A stretch of 64,000 nucleotides of DNA, taken from Hexactinellida sp. DTS-2022. Taxonomy: Eukaryota > Porifera > Hexactinellida. Below the pieces are notes generated by a model that worked only from the letters and a program-made list of their open reading frames with translations, was not told the origin of the DNA and did not search any database. The DNA lies in assembly GCA_028753945.1 (NCBI GenBank), contig JAPNXP010000014.1, positions 5,302,607 to 5,366,606 of the forward strand. The letters are read 5' to 3'. How positions within the stretch are numbered: the first letter of the stretch is position 1; every line of letters begins with the position of its first letter. Of the stretch, positions 1 through 11,705 are shown piece after piece. Position numbers and translations under genes: made by a program.

Positions 1-2
1 AA

Positions 3-440
3 GCCAGCGAGGAGGAGAATGCGAATGTTAAGGAAAAGTACTCCTATCTCAAGTCCCAGTGGAACGAGAAGGTTGGAGTGATTACTACGATAGAGAATGA
101 GATGGCCCAGACTAAGCAGAAGTTCTCGGACCGAGAAGCGGAGTTCTTACGGGAGAAGGAGCGCATGGAACAGATGCAGGCAGAGACCAACCGGTATCGA
201 GAGAAAATAGATTTCGAGAAGAAAGAAGCTCTACACGAGATGTCTGCCGAGTTCAATCGGAAGGTTTCAGAGGTGAGAGCAGAAGCGGAGACACGAATCG
301 CGGAAGCGCAGGAAAAGGAGAAAGAAGTGGAAGAGGAGATGAGAGCATTACTTTTCGAGATTTCGCAGGAACGTAAGCATACGCAGCTAAAGTTCCAAAA
401 GCTTACCTCCACAATTCAAGATATTCAGAACAACTTTTGA
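3..440 (+). CDS. Coiled-coil protein, C-terminal part (5' truncated by window edge)
   Basis: An open frame enters from the left edge and ends at a TGA at 438-440. The 145 visible residues are almost entirely charged and heptad-like, rich in Glu, Lys, Arg and Gln, which predicts one continuous alpha-helical coiled coil down to the C-terminus. No catalytic motif, zinc finger or membrane segment is seen. A Met at base 78 exists, but the same frame is open with the same composition back to base 3, so 78 is unlikely to be the true start. The next gene on the same strand begins 144 bases downstream. Centrosomal, ciliary and many trafficking proteins have tails like this, so composition alone does not allow a family name. 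Confidence 0.6.
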   Translation, partial: ASEEENANVKEKYSYLKSQWNEKVGVITTIENEMAQTKQKFSDREAEFLREKERMEQMQAETNRYREKIDFEKKEALHEMSAEFNRKVSEVRAEAETRIAEAQEKEKEVEEEMRALLFEISQERKHTQLKFQKLTSTIQDIQNNF

Positions 441-584
441 TGTCCTCGATTTCTACTTTTTATCCGCTATAAATCTGAAAATAGTATCCCATGTACTATT
501 ATGAACTTACATTTACTTATATAACGATTTATTGTACATCTAATAGTATTTATTTTGCTTTAGCTATCTCACCCATACGAGACG

Positions 585-1358
585 ATGTCCAGCACCACCC
601 TAGAAGGACTCATAAACTCAGAGAAGGAGCCTTACAGAGAGGACTCCCAGTCCAAGTACTCCATACCTGGAGACGACGATTATCTGGAGTCAGGAGTCCA
701 CACAGGCTCGAAGGTGTCGCAAGCGTCTATTCACGTGAGACTCGGGTTCCTACGCAAGGTATACTTCCTTCTAGCGATGCAACTCACGCTCACAACGATC
801 GTAAGCTTTGCCTTCATAAAGCACGAAGGGATACGAGGCTTCATTGCTGCTCACCCCGGCCTGTTGACGCTGGATATGATTATTCTGTTTCCTATTCTGT
901 TTGCTCTGGTGTTCCTCAAAGACTCACACCCCACCAACCTGGTTCTGCTGTTTACATTCACCCTAGGCGAGTCTGTGATGGTAGGCCATATCGTGACCAT
1001 GTACGAGCTGCACTCAGTCATCACTGCGTTCGTCCTTTCGCTCTCTGTGTTCTTTATCCTCACCATGTACACCCTGCAGTCCTCCTATGATTTCTCCACT
1101 TGGGGGGCCTGTCTGTTCACATTCCTTTGGATCCTGTTGGTAGGCAGCTTGGTGCATGTGTTATTCCCGACGGAAATAGGAGATTTCATGATCTCGATGG
1201 CTGGCGCTATTATATTCAGTGGCTTTATAATACTGGACACTCATATGATAATGCATAAAGTTAGCCCGGACGACTATATCTTGGCGACGATCAATCTCTA
1301 CCTGGACATGATCAATCTATTTCTTTACATCTTAAGGATGATGAAGAGAAGAGACTAA
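585..1358 (+). CDS. TMBIM4: TMBIM4/Lifeguard-4-like Bax inhibitor family membrane protein
   Basis: A 257-residue single-exon protein. After a polar N-terminus (about 1-50) come seven hydrophobic segments typical of the TMBIM/BI-1 fold, a Ca2+ leak channel of Golgi or ER membranes that dampens apoptosis. Family landmarks are visible: VRLGFLRKVY before the first segment, LYTLQS-like TMYTLQSSYDFS in the middle, and near the C-terminus FIILDTHMIMHK and INLYLDMINLFL, where the conserved Asp residues form the pH sensor in this family. These match TMBIM4 more closely than BI-1 (TMBIM6). The ATG at 585 lies 22 bases after an acceptor-like TTTTGCTTTAG (AG at 562-563), which could be a spliced-leader or 5'UTR splice site. 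The gene follows a coiled-coil gene by 144 bases. Confidence 0.92.
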   Translation: MSSTTLEGLINSEKEPYREDSQSKYSIPGDDDYLESGVHTGSKVSQASIHVRLGFLRKVYFLLAMQLTLTTIVSFAFIKHEGIRGFIAAHPGLLTLDMIILFPILFALVFLKDSHPTNLVLLFTFTLGESVMVGHIVTMYELHSVITAFVLSLSVFFILTMYTLQSSYDFSTWGACLFTFLWILLVGSLVHVLFPTEIGDFMISMAGAIIFSGFIILDTHMIMHKVSPDDYILATINLYLDMINLFLYILRMMKRRD

Positions 1359-1557
1359 TTAGCCACGTAGTTACTTACGCTCAAATGATTTTTTGTTATT
1401 TGTAATTACTGTTATCTCCCCTTCCTTGAACGGACTGTGATACTGATTGGTTTGTGTGGCTAGCTTATAATTATATGAATATTAACCCCAGACTATTCTA
1501 GTATATATTTTTAATACGTGTTAATATCTGTATCATGTTACGTAGTATACCCTACCG

Positions 1558-1565
1558 TATATAAG
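1558..1565 (+). promoter_or_regulatory. TATA box of the first ABCC gene
   Basis: TATATAAG lies about 44 bases before the ATG at 1602, a spacing that leaves room for only a very short 5'UTR. It is the only clear core-promoter motif in the 243-base gap after TMBIM4. GTAAGT and GTGAGT also occur between this box and the ATG; they look like splice donors but no use for them is visible. Confidence 0.4.
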
Positions 1566-1601
1566 GTATCAGAATGAGTACAGTGTAAGTTCGGGTGAGT
1601 T

Positions 1602-4600
1602 ATGGGTTCAAATTTCACTTTCCTTGACTCCTTGTGCGAGCCTGTGTCCTCCTTCTGGAGACCGCTGGACGACCCTACGAAGGGCTATGACGAGATAGAC
1701 TTCACGCTCTGCTTCCAGGACACAATTCTCCTGTCTCTGCCTTGCATTCTGTTTGTTCTGGCTTTTCTCTTTCAAATTTTGTACTACAACAAAACAAGCT
1801 TTCGCATTAGTGTTAACTACAAGAATGTGTCTAAGTTTCTGCTTGTCTGTCTCCTGGCTGGTGTTGCCTGTGCCGAGCTAGTCTACTCTATAGTGCGCCT
1901 TATACTCCTGCCGAACTCCGTGGCTCCATTCCAGATATACTCTCCCTTAATAGCAGTCGTAACTTTCCTGTTCTGTCTCTCTCTCATTCACTTCCATCGC
2001 ATTCGCGGCATTTACACTGCGGGCATATTCCACGTTCTGTGGCTAACGCTAATGCTTTATGACATAATCAGGATCCGTACCTATTCTCTGGAAATAGAAG
2101 GCACAACTGCTGCCAGTTCTGAGTATGTCTATTTGAGCATTGCTTGCGTGAATCTGTTGGTTCGTTCCACCTTGTTGTTCGTAACTCTGTTCCCTGACGC
2201 GATACCAGAGAGCTGGTTCAAAGGCATAGAAAAGCCCATCCCCGAAGAGAGAGCCACTTTCCTCTCCCAGATAACTTGGTGGTGGATGAATGGGCTCATA
2301 TGGAAAGGCTACAGACGGGCCCTAGATAGGACGGACCTCTGGTCCCTCCCTAGATCGGAAATGACTGCTACATGTGCTCCCGCCTTTCGGAATATTTGGG
2401 AGCATGAGTATCAGTCTAGATTGAAGAAGCTGGAAAAGAAACTCAAAGCGAATGGAGATGAGGATGTGTCGTTGAGAACAATGAAAGTTACTGAGAAGTC
2501 TCCTCTCATTCAGTCAGCGCCCGTCCATACGGACCCCCAACAAAATGCCAGTGATAAGAACTCCCTATTTATAAACTGTGTGTGGGTAATGGCTAAGGCA
2601 TACTGGCTGCCGTTCCTCATTAGCGCTGTGTTGAAGCTTTGCAATGATACACTCGTTTTTGTCAGCCCCCAGGTTCTGAAGCTGATGATCTCATTCATAC
2701 AGAACACTGACGAGCCGTACTGGCACGGGATCGTATATGCTCTGTTGCTCATCTCTGTTTCCATTATACAGTCTATCTTCTTTCAATACCATTTCGATGT
2801 TGTGTTCCGTCTCGGCATGAACATCCGATGCTCTCTCATTAGCATGATCTATAGGAAGTCTCTCAGGCTGAGTGCAGAGGGCAAGCAGAAGTGTGCGACC
2901 GGAGAAGTCGTAAATCTGATGTCCGTGGACGCGCAGCGGTTTATGGATTTAACCACGTTTATTAATTACCTTTGGTCGGCTCCTTATCAAGCGATTGTTT
3001 CAATCGTTTTCTTGTATTTCTCGATAAAATATGCAGTATTCTCTGGACTCATCGTCATGCTGATGCTAATTCCTATGAACAGTGTATTGGCCGCGATCAA
3101 TCGAAAGATACAGGCCAAACAAATGGCATTGAAGGATAAGCGAATTAAGATAATGACAGAGATACTGAGTGGCATCAAGGTAATCAAGCTGTACTCCTGG
3201 GAGTCCCCGCATACCGCTGAGATATTGTCCATTCGGGAGCAGGAAATGAGGATGCTCAAGTACTCTGCTATCCTAAGCGCTATTTCTAACTTCCTCTTCC
3301 AGACAGCGCCAGTGCTGGTGTCGCTTGTTTCGTTTGCAACTTTTGTTCTTACGGGTAACGAACTAACTGCAGAGATTGCTTTCGTTGCACTTTCTCTCTT
3401 CTCTATTCTTAGGATCCCTCTGGGAGTTCTGCCTTGGACGATATCAATGGTTGTAGAGTGCAGTGTGTCTGTCACGCGCCTGAACAAGTTCTTGAACCTC
3501 GAGGAACTTGATAAGAACTCTGTTAACTGGTCTCGGACAGATGTCATTGGCCAGCCAACAATTTCATTGAGAAATGTAACATATTCCTGGCTGAAGTCCG
3601 AACCACCCGTTTTGAAAAACTTGAATCTCAAAGTCACTCATGGTTCTCTATTATCGGTCATTGGCCAGGTTGGATCTGGCAAAACGTCCTTCCTAATGTC
3701 TCTGTTGGGAGAGATGGAGAAACTCAATGGGGAAGCTAGGATAGCAGGAACTGTTGCATTCGTTCCTCAAATCCCGTGGATGCAAAACGAGACCCTGAAG
3801 AACAACATTCTGTTCGGAGCGCCGGAAGACCGACACCGCTACCGAGACGTGCTGAGGGCCTGTGCGCTGGAGAGCGACATCAAGATCCTGCCCACCGGGG
3901 ACCAGACAGAGATAGGGGAGAAAGGCATCAACCTGAGCGGGGGTCAGAAGCAGCGGGTGAGCCTAGCCAGAGCCATCTATCAGGACTCGGATGTGTATTT
4001 CCTGGATGACACGCTGTCAGCTGTCGACGCACATGTCGGCCAGCACATCTACCAGGAGGTCATCGGCCCTAACGGTCTGTTGAAGAACAAAACCAGAATA
4101 TTCGTTACGCACAACCTGAACTATGTCTCGGACAGTGATTACATCGTTATGTTTGAGAATGGTGCCATAACTGATGAAGGTACCTATGATGCTATAATGC
4201 AATCAAACGGGCCGATAAGTCAACTAATAAGGCATTATGCGACAGTGGCGAAGCATGGCGAAGTTCCCATAGAGGCTGCTACGAATCTACCAATAGAAAC
4301 GGATGGGAAAGAGGGGGAGGATAAAGCTGATACGGTTGAGGAGAAAAAAGGAGAAATTATTTCGGAAGAGACGGTTGAATCAGGCGGCGTGCAACTCAAA
4401 GTGCTCCTTGCCTATCTACGGTCTATCGGCGTGATTCTTTCTGTGTGTATTCTTCTGGCTTACATCGTTACAAACGTCGCTAATGGCGGCACGTCTCTCT
4501 GGCTAGCAAACTGGAGTAACCAGTACGATGTAGGACCTAACACTACTGGCAACTCGACTAATGGGACTACTGTGGATGTGGCGTACTACCTCGGGGTTTA

Positions 4601-5724
4601 TGCAGGGCTGGGTTTCATTCAAGGGCTCTTCACATTAATATCTTCTTACCTGCTCGCAATAGGAGCAATATTCGCTTCCAGATACTTACATAAAATACTT
4701 TTATTGAACGTCCTTCGATGTCCACTTTCCTTCTTCGACAAGACTCCCATCGGAAGAATAATCAACAGGTTCTCGAAAGACATTTATCTCATCGATGAAA
4801 CAATCCCCAGATCGATCAGCTCTTTCCTAAACGCTCTCTTCGGCATTATTTTAGTGTTCTTTATCATTTGCTATGCCACTCCCCTCTTTATAACTGTCAT
4901 TATTCCAATGGCCATATTCTACTTTGTGGTGCAGAGGATTTACGTTGCTACCTCTCGGCAGTTGAAGCGATTAGAGTCCATCTCCCGGTCTCCCATTTAT
5001 TCTCATTTCCAGGAATCTCTGAGCGGCGCTAGCAGCATCAGAGCCTATAAGAGACAGAACGATTTTATTCTGCAGAACGAGTTTCAGTTGGATTACAACA
5101 ATGAGGCGTACTACCCGAGTCTCTGCGCTAATCGCTGGTTAGGATTGCGGCTGGAAATCGTTGGTCATTTCGTTGTCTTCTTTGCAGCGATTTTCGCAGT
5201 AATTTCCAGGCAGCTCTCAATAACAAATGCGGGGCTGATTGGACTGTCGATCAGCTATGCTCTTAGTGCTACAAGTGTTCTGAACTGGCTGGTACGAATG
5301 ACCTCTGAGCTAGAGACTAATATTGTGGCCGTGGAGAGAGTTAAGGAGTACGCGGAGCTGGAACGAGAGGCTTCTCCGGTGACAGACAAGATCAATCTCC
5401 CGGCCGACTGGCCGAAGCAGGGAGTGGTGCAGTTCAACAACTACAGTGTCCGTTACAGAAAGGACCTCGATCCGGTGATCGACAGGCTAGACCTGGAGAT
5501 CAAGGGCGGCCAGAAACTGGCCATCGTGGGCAGAACAGGAGCGGGCAAATCCTCCCTGACTCTTGCGCTGTTCCGGATCCTGGAGGCAGACGGGGGGAGT
5601 ATTGTTATTGACGGAGTTAACATAGCCGATGTGGGACTGGACGACTTGCGGTCCCGACTCACCATTATTCCCCAGGACCCGGTCCTGTTCTCTGGCACCC
5701 TCAGGTCCAATCTAGATCCCTTTG
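1602..5724 (+). CDS. ABCC1/MRP-like ABC transporter A, large exon without its own terminal exon
   Basis: A long MRP-type ABC exporter of organic anions and conjugates. The single exon encodes 1374 residues: TMD0 with about five membrane segments (1-190), the L0 linker (FLSQITWWW), TMD1, NBD1 (Walker A GQVGSGKT near 688, signature LSGGQKQR near 777, Walker B VYFLDD near 798 with the Asp usual in ABCC NBD1), TMD2, and the start of NBD2 (Walker A GRTGAGKS near 1310, Q-loop IIPQDP). Coding stops being homologous right after LDPF, at a GTGAGT donor (exon end 5724, phase 1). Read-through gives a 22-residue unrelated tail ending at 5792. The NBD2 signature, Walker B and H-loop are absent from 5725-6201. 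The next gene's last exon (10491-10912) has the same phase and could complete this protein to about 1514 residues. Whether that happens, or the gene is truncated, cannot be decided from sequence. Confidence 0.88.
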
Positions 5725-6201
5725 GTGAGTTAACTTTATGTATATATTTATTTATCAATCCAATGTTACATTGTTATGGTAAAGGTAGTTAGAAATTATA
5801 TACCAATTGAGTTGTAGTATTCACTTAGTGATAATAATTTATGCAGGTAGTCAGTTGAATTAATTGATACCACCAAAGGTCATTTCTTATTATAAAAACG
5901 CCCCAGGATATCAAGTAGCTATTTGGAGACGTAATAGTGTGTAACTCATGATTAATTCAAGAATAACACAATTCCCTAAATAGACTAATTAATGTTTCAG
6001 TCATTTGATTCCGATTGTAATTCACTTAGCACATAAATGTAAACTTGATATCAGATGCCCACTCATTAGGACCTATAAATACAGACATTTCTGACTCTAA
6101 AGAAGTTCCTAGTTCCCTTATATTATATCTTACAAATAACAATTGAGTTGTAACTTGCTGGGTTGCCACATTTCATTAGCACTTCGACATTTTAATCGCA
6201 A
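5725..6201 (+). other. Gap between the two ABCC genes; no terminal NBD2 exon
   Basis: This AT-rich stretch starts with the GTGAGT donor of ABCC A. Acceptor-like AGs (for example after TTTATGC at about 5846 and TGTTTC at about 6000) open onto in-frame stops in phase 1 within a few codons. No sequence resembling the ABCC signature or Walker B was found. The second half carries the promoter of ABCC B. Confidence 0.7.
6074..6081 (+). promoter_or_regulatory. TATA box of the second ABCC gene
   Basis: TATAAATA in a GGACC context, 128 bases before the ATG at 6202. It indicates that ABCC B has its own promoter and is not merely a downstream exon of ABCC A. Confidence 0.4.
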
Positions 6202-9200
6202 ATGGCTTCCAACTCCACATTTCTCTATTCCTACTGTCAGCCAGTCTCGCGGTTCTGGGGCGGGCTAGAGAACCCGAGCCGCGGCTACGACGAAATAGAC
6301 ATATCTCTCTGCTTTCAGGACACTGTTCTGCTGGCCGGAGTAAGCCTTGTGTTCTGTCTCGCGACTCTAACTCAAATCCTGTACTACCGTAAGACTAACT
6401 TCCGTATTCCCTTAACGCTGGTGAGTCTGCTAAAGGAGTTGTTCATCTCCTTAGACATCTTAGTGGTGGCAGCAGAAGCGATATTCGCAGTCTACATGTA
6501 CATTGTTAACCAGGACTCTATTGGAATCTTTCAAATCGTAACCCCTATCGTAGTATGCTGTACATTGTTCGTTGCATTGATATTGGTGCAGTATCACCGG
6601 TTCAGAGGCATATTCACTTCTGCGCTCTTTCACATATATTGGTTCGTACTGGTGCTGCATGATGGTATAAAGATCCGGACATACTCGCTAGACATTGAAG
6701 GTCACGTTTTAAAGCAGCCTTACAGCACAACTACCAGTCCTGTGTTCCTCTCTTTCACTTGTCTAAACTTGCTAATCAGGTTAATCCTGCTAATCGTAAC
6801 GCTATTTTCTGACAAAATACCCGAGAGCTGGTTCAAAGGGATAGAAAAACCAATCCCAGAAGAGAGAGCCACCTTTCTCTCCCAGATAACTTGGTGGTGG
6901 CTGAATGGGCTGATCATCACTGGGTTCAGACGGACCCTGGAGAGATCCGACCTCTGGTCCCTCAACAGGGCAGACACGACCGAGCATTGTGCGCCGCAAT
7001 TCAGGCACTCGTGGGAGAACGAACTTCGTAAGAAACAAGCGAAATTAGCAAACAGGCCGCATATTAATCAACATGAGTTGTTGTTGAATACGATTAAAAA
7101 GTCCAGCGAGAAAGACCCCCTCTTACAGTCTGCAGAAGGTAAGAGCGCTCGGAAGAAAGAACCTGAAAACCCACTCTTTGTTAGTACTCTCACAATCTTG
7201 GTAAAGAGCTACTGGTTCCCATTTCTGGTAACTGGTACGTTCAAACTTATACACGACTCGTTAATATTCGTCAGTCCCCAGATCCTGAGTCTCCTGATTG
7301 GGTTCGTACAGGACCCGAGTGAGCCTTACTGGCACGGGATCGTATACGCTCTAATACTCTTACTTGTGTCCATATTGCAGTCAGTTTTACTTCACCAGTA
7401 CTTCCAGAAGGGCTTCGTGCTCGGAATGAACATCCGTACAGCGTTGGTTAACGTTATTTATAGGAAGGCCCTCAGGCTTAGCCACGAGTCTCGCCAGAAG
7501 ACTACCATTGGAGAGATTGTGAACTTGATGTCCGTGGACGCTCAGAGGTTTATGGATTTAATGACGTACATTCACATGATTTGGTCAGCTCCTTTCCAAG
7601 TTATCCTCTCAGTTATATTCCTATATTTCACAATAGGGTATTCGGTTTGTGCCGGGCTATTTGTCATGGTCATGATGATTCCAATTAATGGTGTGATCGC
7701 AGCGATCAATCGAAAGTTGCAGAGAATTCAAATGGAGTTGAAAGATAAACGAATTAAGACCATAACAGAGATATTGAACGGTATAAAAGTAATCAAATTA
7801 TACGCTTGGGAAATTCCTAACCAGGAGGAAGTGTTGGAGATTCGAGAACAAGAAATGAAGGTTCTCAAGTACAGCGCGATTCTAGCGGCTGTGGCTACTT
7901 TCACCTGGATGACGGCTCCACTCCTGGTGGCCGTGGCATCATTTGCTACGTATGTCCTGGCGGGAAATCCTCTTACGCCCCAAGTCGCATTCGTAGCTCT
8001 GTCGCTCTTCAATATTTTGAGATTCCCCATGAGCATGCTGCCATTCCTAGTCTCCTTTCTCGTTGAATGCAGCGTGTCAATAACGAGGATGAACAAATTC
8101 CTAAATCACGAAGATTTGGATCCTAATAGCGTTAAGTGGTCGAAAAACCCTGCGATATTAGGGGAAGCTGCTATTCTGGTTCAACACGCCGACTTTGGCT
8201 GGACGAAGGGCGGAGAGCCGGTCCTGAAAAACATCAACATACGGGTTGACCCGGGTACACTGATCTCTATCGTCGGGCAAGTGGGCACGGGGAAGAGTTC
8301 CTTCCTGATGGCTCTGTTGGGAGAGATGGACAAACATCGCGGAGACGCTAGACTACAAGGATCCGTTGCATTTGTTCCTCAAATTCCGTGGATGCAAAAC
8401 GAGACCCTGAAGAACAACATTCTGTTCGGAGCGCCGGAAGACCGACACCGCTACCGAGACGTGCTGAGGGCCTGTGCGCTGGAGAGCGACATCAAGATCC
8501 TGCCCACCGGGGACCAGACAGAGATAGGGGAGAAAGGCATCAACCTGAGTGGGGGTCAGAAGCAGCGGGTGAACCTAGCCAGAGCCATCTATCAGGACTC
8601 GGATGTGTATTTCCTGGATGACACGCTGTCAGCTGTCGACGCGCATGTCGGCCAGCACATCTACCAGGAGGTCATCGGCCCTAACGGTCTGTTGAAGAAC
8701 AAAACCAGAATATTCGTTACGCACAACCTGAACTATGTCTCGGAAAGTGATTACATTGTTATGTTTGAGAACGGGACAATAGTAGAGCAGGGGGAGTACG
8801 GCGCTGTGCTCAGAGCTAACGGACAGATCGCTCAGCTGATCGAGACCTTCGCGACAACTGGCACCACTGCAGCTTCGCCAGGAGCAGACGGAGATGGAAA
8901 TGAAGAGGCGACTCCGATAAGTCCAACTGGGGTCGTGTCTCCCACTCAGTTACAGAGGCAGAAAAGCGAAATCGGGAAGCCTGCTGATACGAATGCCGGG
9001 ACTATCATTGATGAGGAAAAAGCAGATTCTGGCCGTGTGAGTATGCAGGTGGTATACGTCTACGTGAAGTCTATTGGCCTGATACTTTCAACCTGCATTA
9101 TGATATTCTACATTCTAACATATGTCGCTAGCGGGGGTACATCGATCTGGCTTGCCTTCTGGAGTAATCAGTATCTCCCGAATCCGAACTCTACCAACCA

Positions 9201-10912
9201 AACAAATGTCACCACAGCGGATCCAAATGTAGCTTTCTATTTGGGGGTATACGCTGGCCTTGGACTAGTACAGGGAATATTCACGTTTGCTTCCACTTAT
9301 TTCTTTGCCATAGGTGCTATTAATGCATCCCGCGATCTTCACAAAATGGTATTGTTGAACATCATCCGTCTTCCAATGTCGTTTTTTGACAGAACTCCCA
9401 TCGGAAGGATCGTGAATCGATTTTCTAAAGATATTTATTACATCGACGAAACCATCCCCAGGTCGATTAGAAGCTTTTTGAGCACATTTTTCGTGGTTAT
9501 CATGACCATCGCGATCATATCCTATGCCACACCTTTATTCTTGACTGTCGTTGTTCCACTTATGGTATTCTACCTGTTTGTACAGAGATTCTATGTCTGC
9601 ACATCTCGGCAGTTAAAGCGCATTGAGTCCGTGACGCGGTCCCCCATCTATTCGCACTTCCAAGAGTCGCTCAACGGCGTGAGCACTATCCGGGGGTACC
9701 GGCTGCAGGGCCACTTCATCAAAGAGAGCGAGAACAGAGTCGACCGCAATCAGGAGGTGTACTACCCCAGCATTTGTGCCAACAGGTGGCTAGCTATCAG
9801 GCTAGAGCTGGTGGGCCATTTCGTTGTCTTCTCTGCTGCTCTGTTCGCTGTTATATCGAGACAGTTGCACATAACTAACGCGGGCCTGATCGGCTTGTCC
9901 ATCAGCTACGCGCTGAGCGTAACACAGGTTCTGAACTGGCTGGTACGAATGACCTCGGAATTGGAAGCTAACATCGTTTCAGTGGAGAGAGTTAAGGAGT
10001 ACGCGGAGTTGGAAAGAGAGGCTTCTCCGGTGACAGATAAGATCAACCTCCCGGCTGACTGGCCGAAGCAGGGAGTGGTGCAGTTCAACAACTACAGTGT
10101 CCGCTACAGAAAGGACCTCGACCCGGTGATCGACAGGCTAGATCTGGAGATCAAGGGCGGCCAGAAACTGGCCATCGTGGGCAGAACAGGAGCTGGCAAA
10201 TCCTCCCTGACTCTTGCGCTGTTCCGGATCCTGGAGGCAGACGGGGGGAGTATTGTTATTGACGGAGTTAACATAGCCGATGTGGGACTGGACGACTTGC
10301 GGTCCCGACTCACCATTATTCCCCAGGACCCGGTCCTGTTCTCTGGCACACTCAGGTCCAATCTAGATCCCTTCAGTAAGTGCGGACAAATAGCAACGGA
10401 TAAAACAACTTCTACACTTTATTCTATTATGTTTACTAAATAGTTATTGCCCTTAGTTATAATTTAGTTTATAATTCTTTCGTCCTTTAGAAACTCTGCC
10501 GGACGCGCGTCTCTGGGAGGCTCTGGAGCACTCGCACCTGAAGCAGCACGTGGAGGGAATGCCGAAGGGCCTCGACTTCATTATTCAGGAGGGGGGAGAG
10601 AACCTGAGCGTGGGACAGCGACAAATGGTGTGTCTAGCCAGAGCTCTGCTCAGACGCACGAAGATCCTGGTTCTAGACGAAGCCACGGCCGCCATAGACA
10701 TGGAGACTGATGACCTTATCCAGAAGACTATTAGAGAGCGCTTCACTGAGTGCACTGTCATTACCATTGCTCACCGTCTTAAGACTATTCTCGACTACGA
10801 TCAGGTCGTGGTGCTCTCGTTCGGAAAGTCTATTGAGCACGATACCCCAAAGAACCTGATCGATAAGAAGGGCTCCTTCTACGACTTGGTTAAGGAGGCA
10901 GGACTCCTGTGA
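6202..10912 (+). CDS. ABCC1/MRP-like ABC transporter B
   Basis: Complete MRP-type transporter of about 1531 residues in two exons, 6202-10375 and 10491-10912, split by a 115-bp GTAAGT...TTTAG intron in phase 1. Order: TMD0, L0 linker, TMD1, NBD1 (Walker A GQVGTGKSS near 692, LSGGQKQR, YFLDD), TMD2, NBD2 (Walker A GRTGAGKSS near 1326). The second exon supplies the signature LSVGQRQ, Walker B ILVLDEA with the catalytic Glu, and the H-loop TIAHRL. As in the family, NBD1 is degenerate and NBD2 catalytic. It is a head-to-tail duplicate of the gene at 1602. Two tracts of about 400 bp (NBD1 and the start of NBD2) are nearly identical at the DNA level while the rest has diverged, which suggests gene conversion. 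The likely role is plasma-membrane efflux of glutathione or other anionic conjugates. Confidence 0.95.
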
Positions 10913-11705
10913 AGTCTCGTTTTACGCTTTGTAACTTAGAATGGGGAAATAAGGTGGTTTGGATTGTCAGTGTTTGTTTGTTTTTACCGTTGCTTTTAAC
11001 TTGTAATTACGTACCGTCATTCTTATTTACTTTTATTGAATGCTTTCCTTTTAATTCATTAACTTACATATGAGATAAAATAGAAATATCTCTCACTGTA
11101 TTTACACAACTGTAAAGCATTTTATTTGCTGTATGATATATTAACTTACCAGTTTTCTCTCTCATGATTGTTTTCAACGTTGATTAACTCATATAATTAG
11201 CTAATCCTATTGTGTTAGAGATTTTGTCTTTTTGGGCGGTTTTATTCTTACTGGGTTCTATAAATATGCAGCCCTCTCGAGATCTAATATTGTTTATTTG
11301 ATTCTAAACTACTTCTAATACATATTTCTGAATCTCTCTATATAACTGTTCTTCTACCTCAAGAATTATTACCCTGGGATGTTTGGTATAAAGTACAGTG
11401 GCTATTCAGATCTAAATCAGTATTTTGTTGATTAACAACTTGTTGTTTATCAGTAATAGTTTATTTTTACAGCAACAGGTTTCGTAATTTGGAGATTTCA
11501 TTGCAATTAATGGTGTACTTCTAAATATAGAATCCAAACTATGTTCTAAGCTATTTAAACTGATTACGTAGTAACTAGACGTGTGGCTTTGTATAGCGAA
11601 CCCAATGAATAGGCTAATATTTTATGTATATAGATAGGACCAGCTGTATCAGTAAAACTAACTTATAAGTAATTGGTCAATCAATTTATTAGTCCAAATA
11701 ACTAT
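10913..11705. other. AT-rich intergenic stretch, ABCC B to CNPPD1
   Basis: No coding potential is visible on either strand in these 793 bases. A TATA-like TATAAATA at 11259-11266 followed by GCAGCCCTCTCG could be the CNPPD1 promoter with a roughly 400-base leader, but this is weak. No repeats or RNA genes were recognised. Confidence 0.4.

Noticed and set aside
491-1090. 199-codon plus-strand frame overlapping TMBIM4
   Set aside because: It runs out of frame through the clear TMBIM4 coding sequence and its translation is Arg/His/Pro rich without features.
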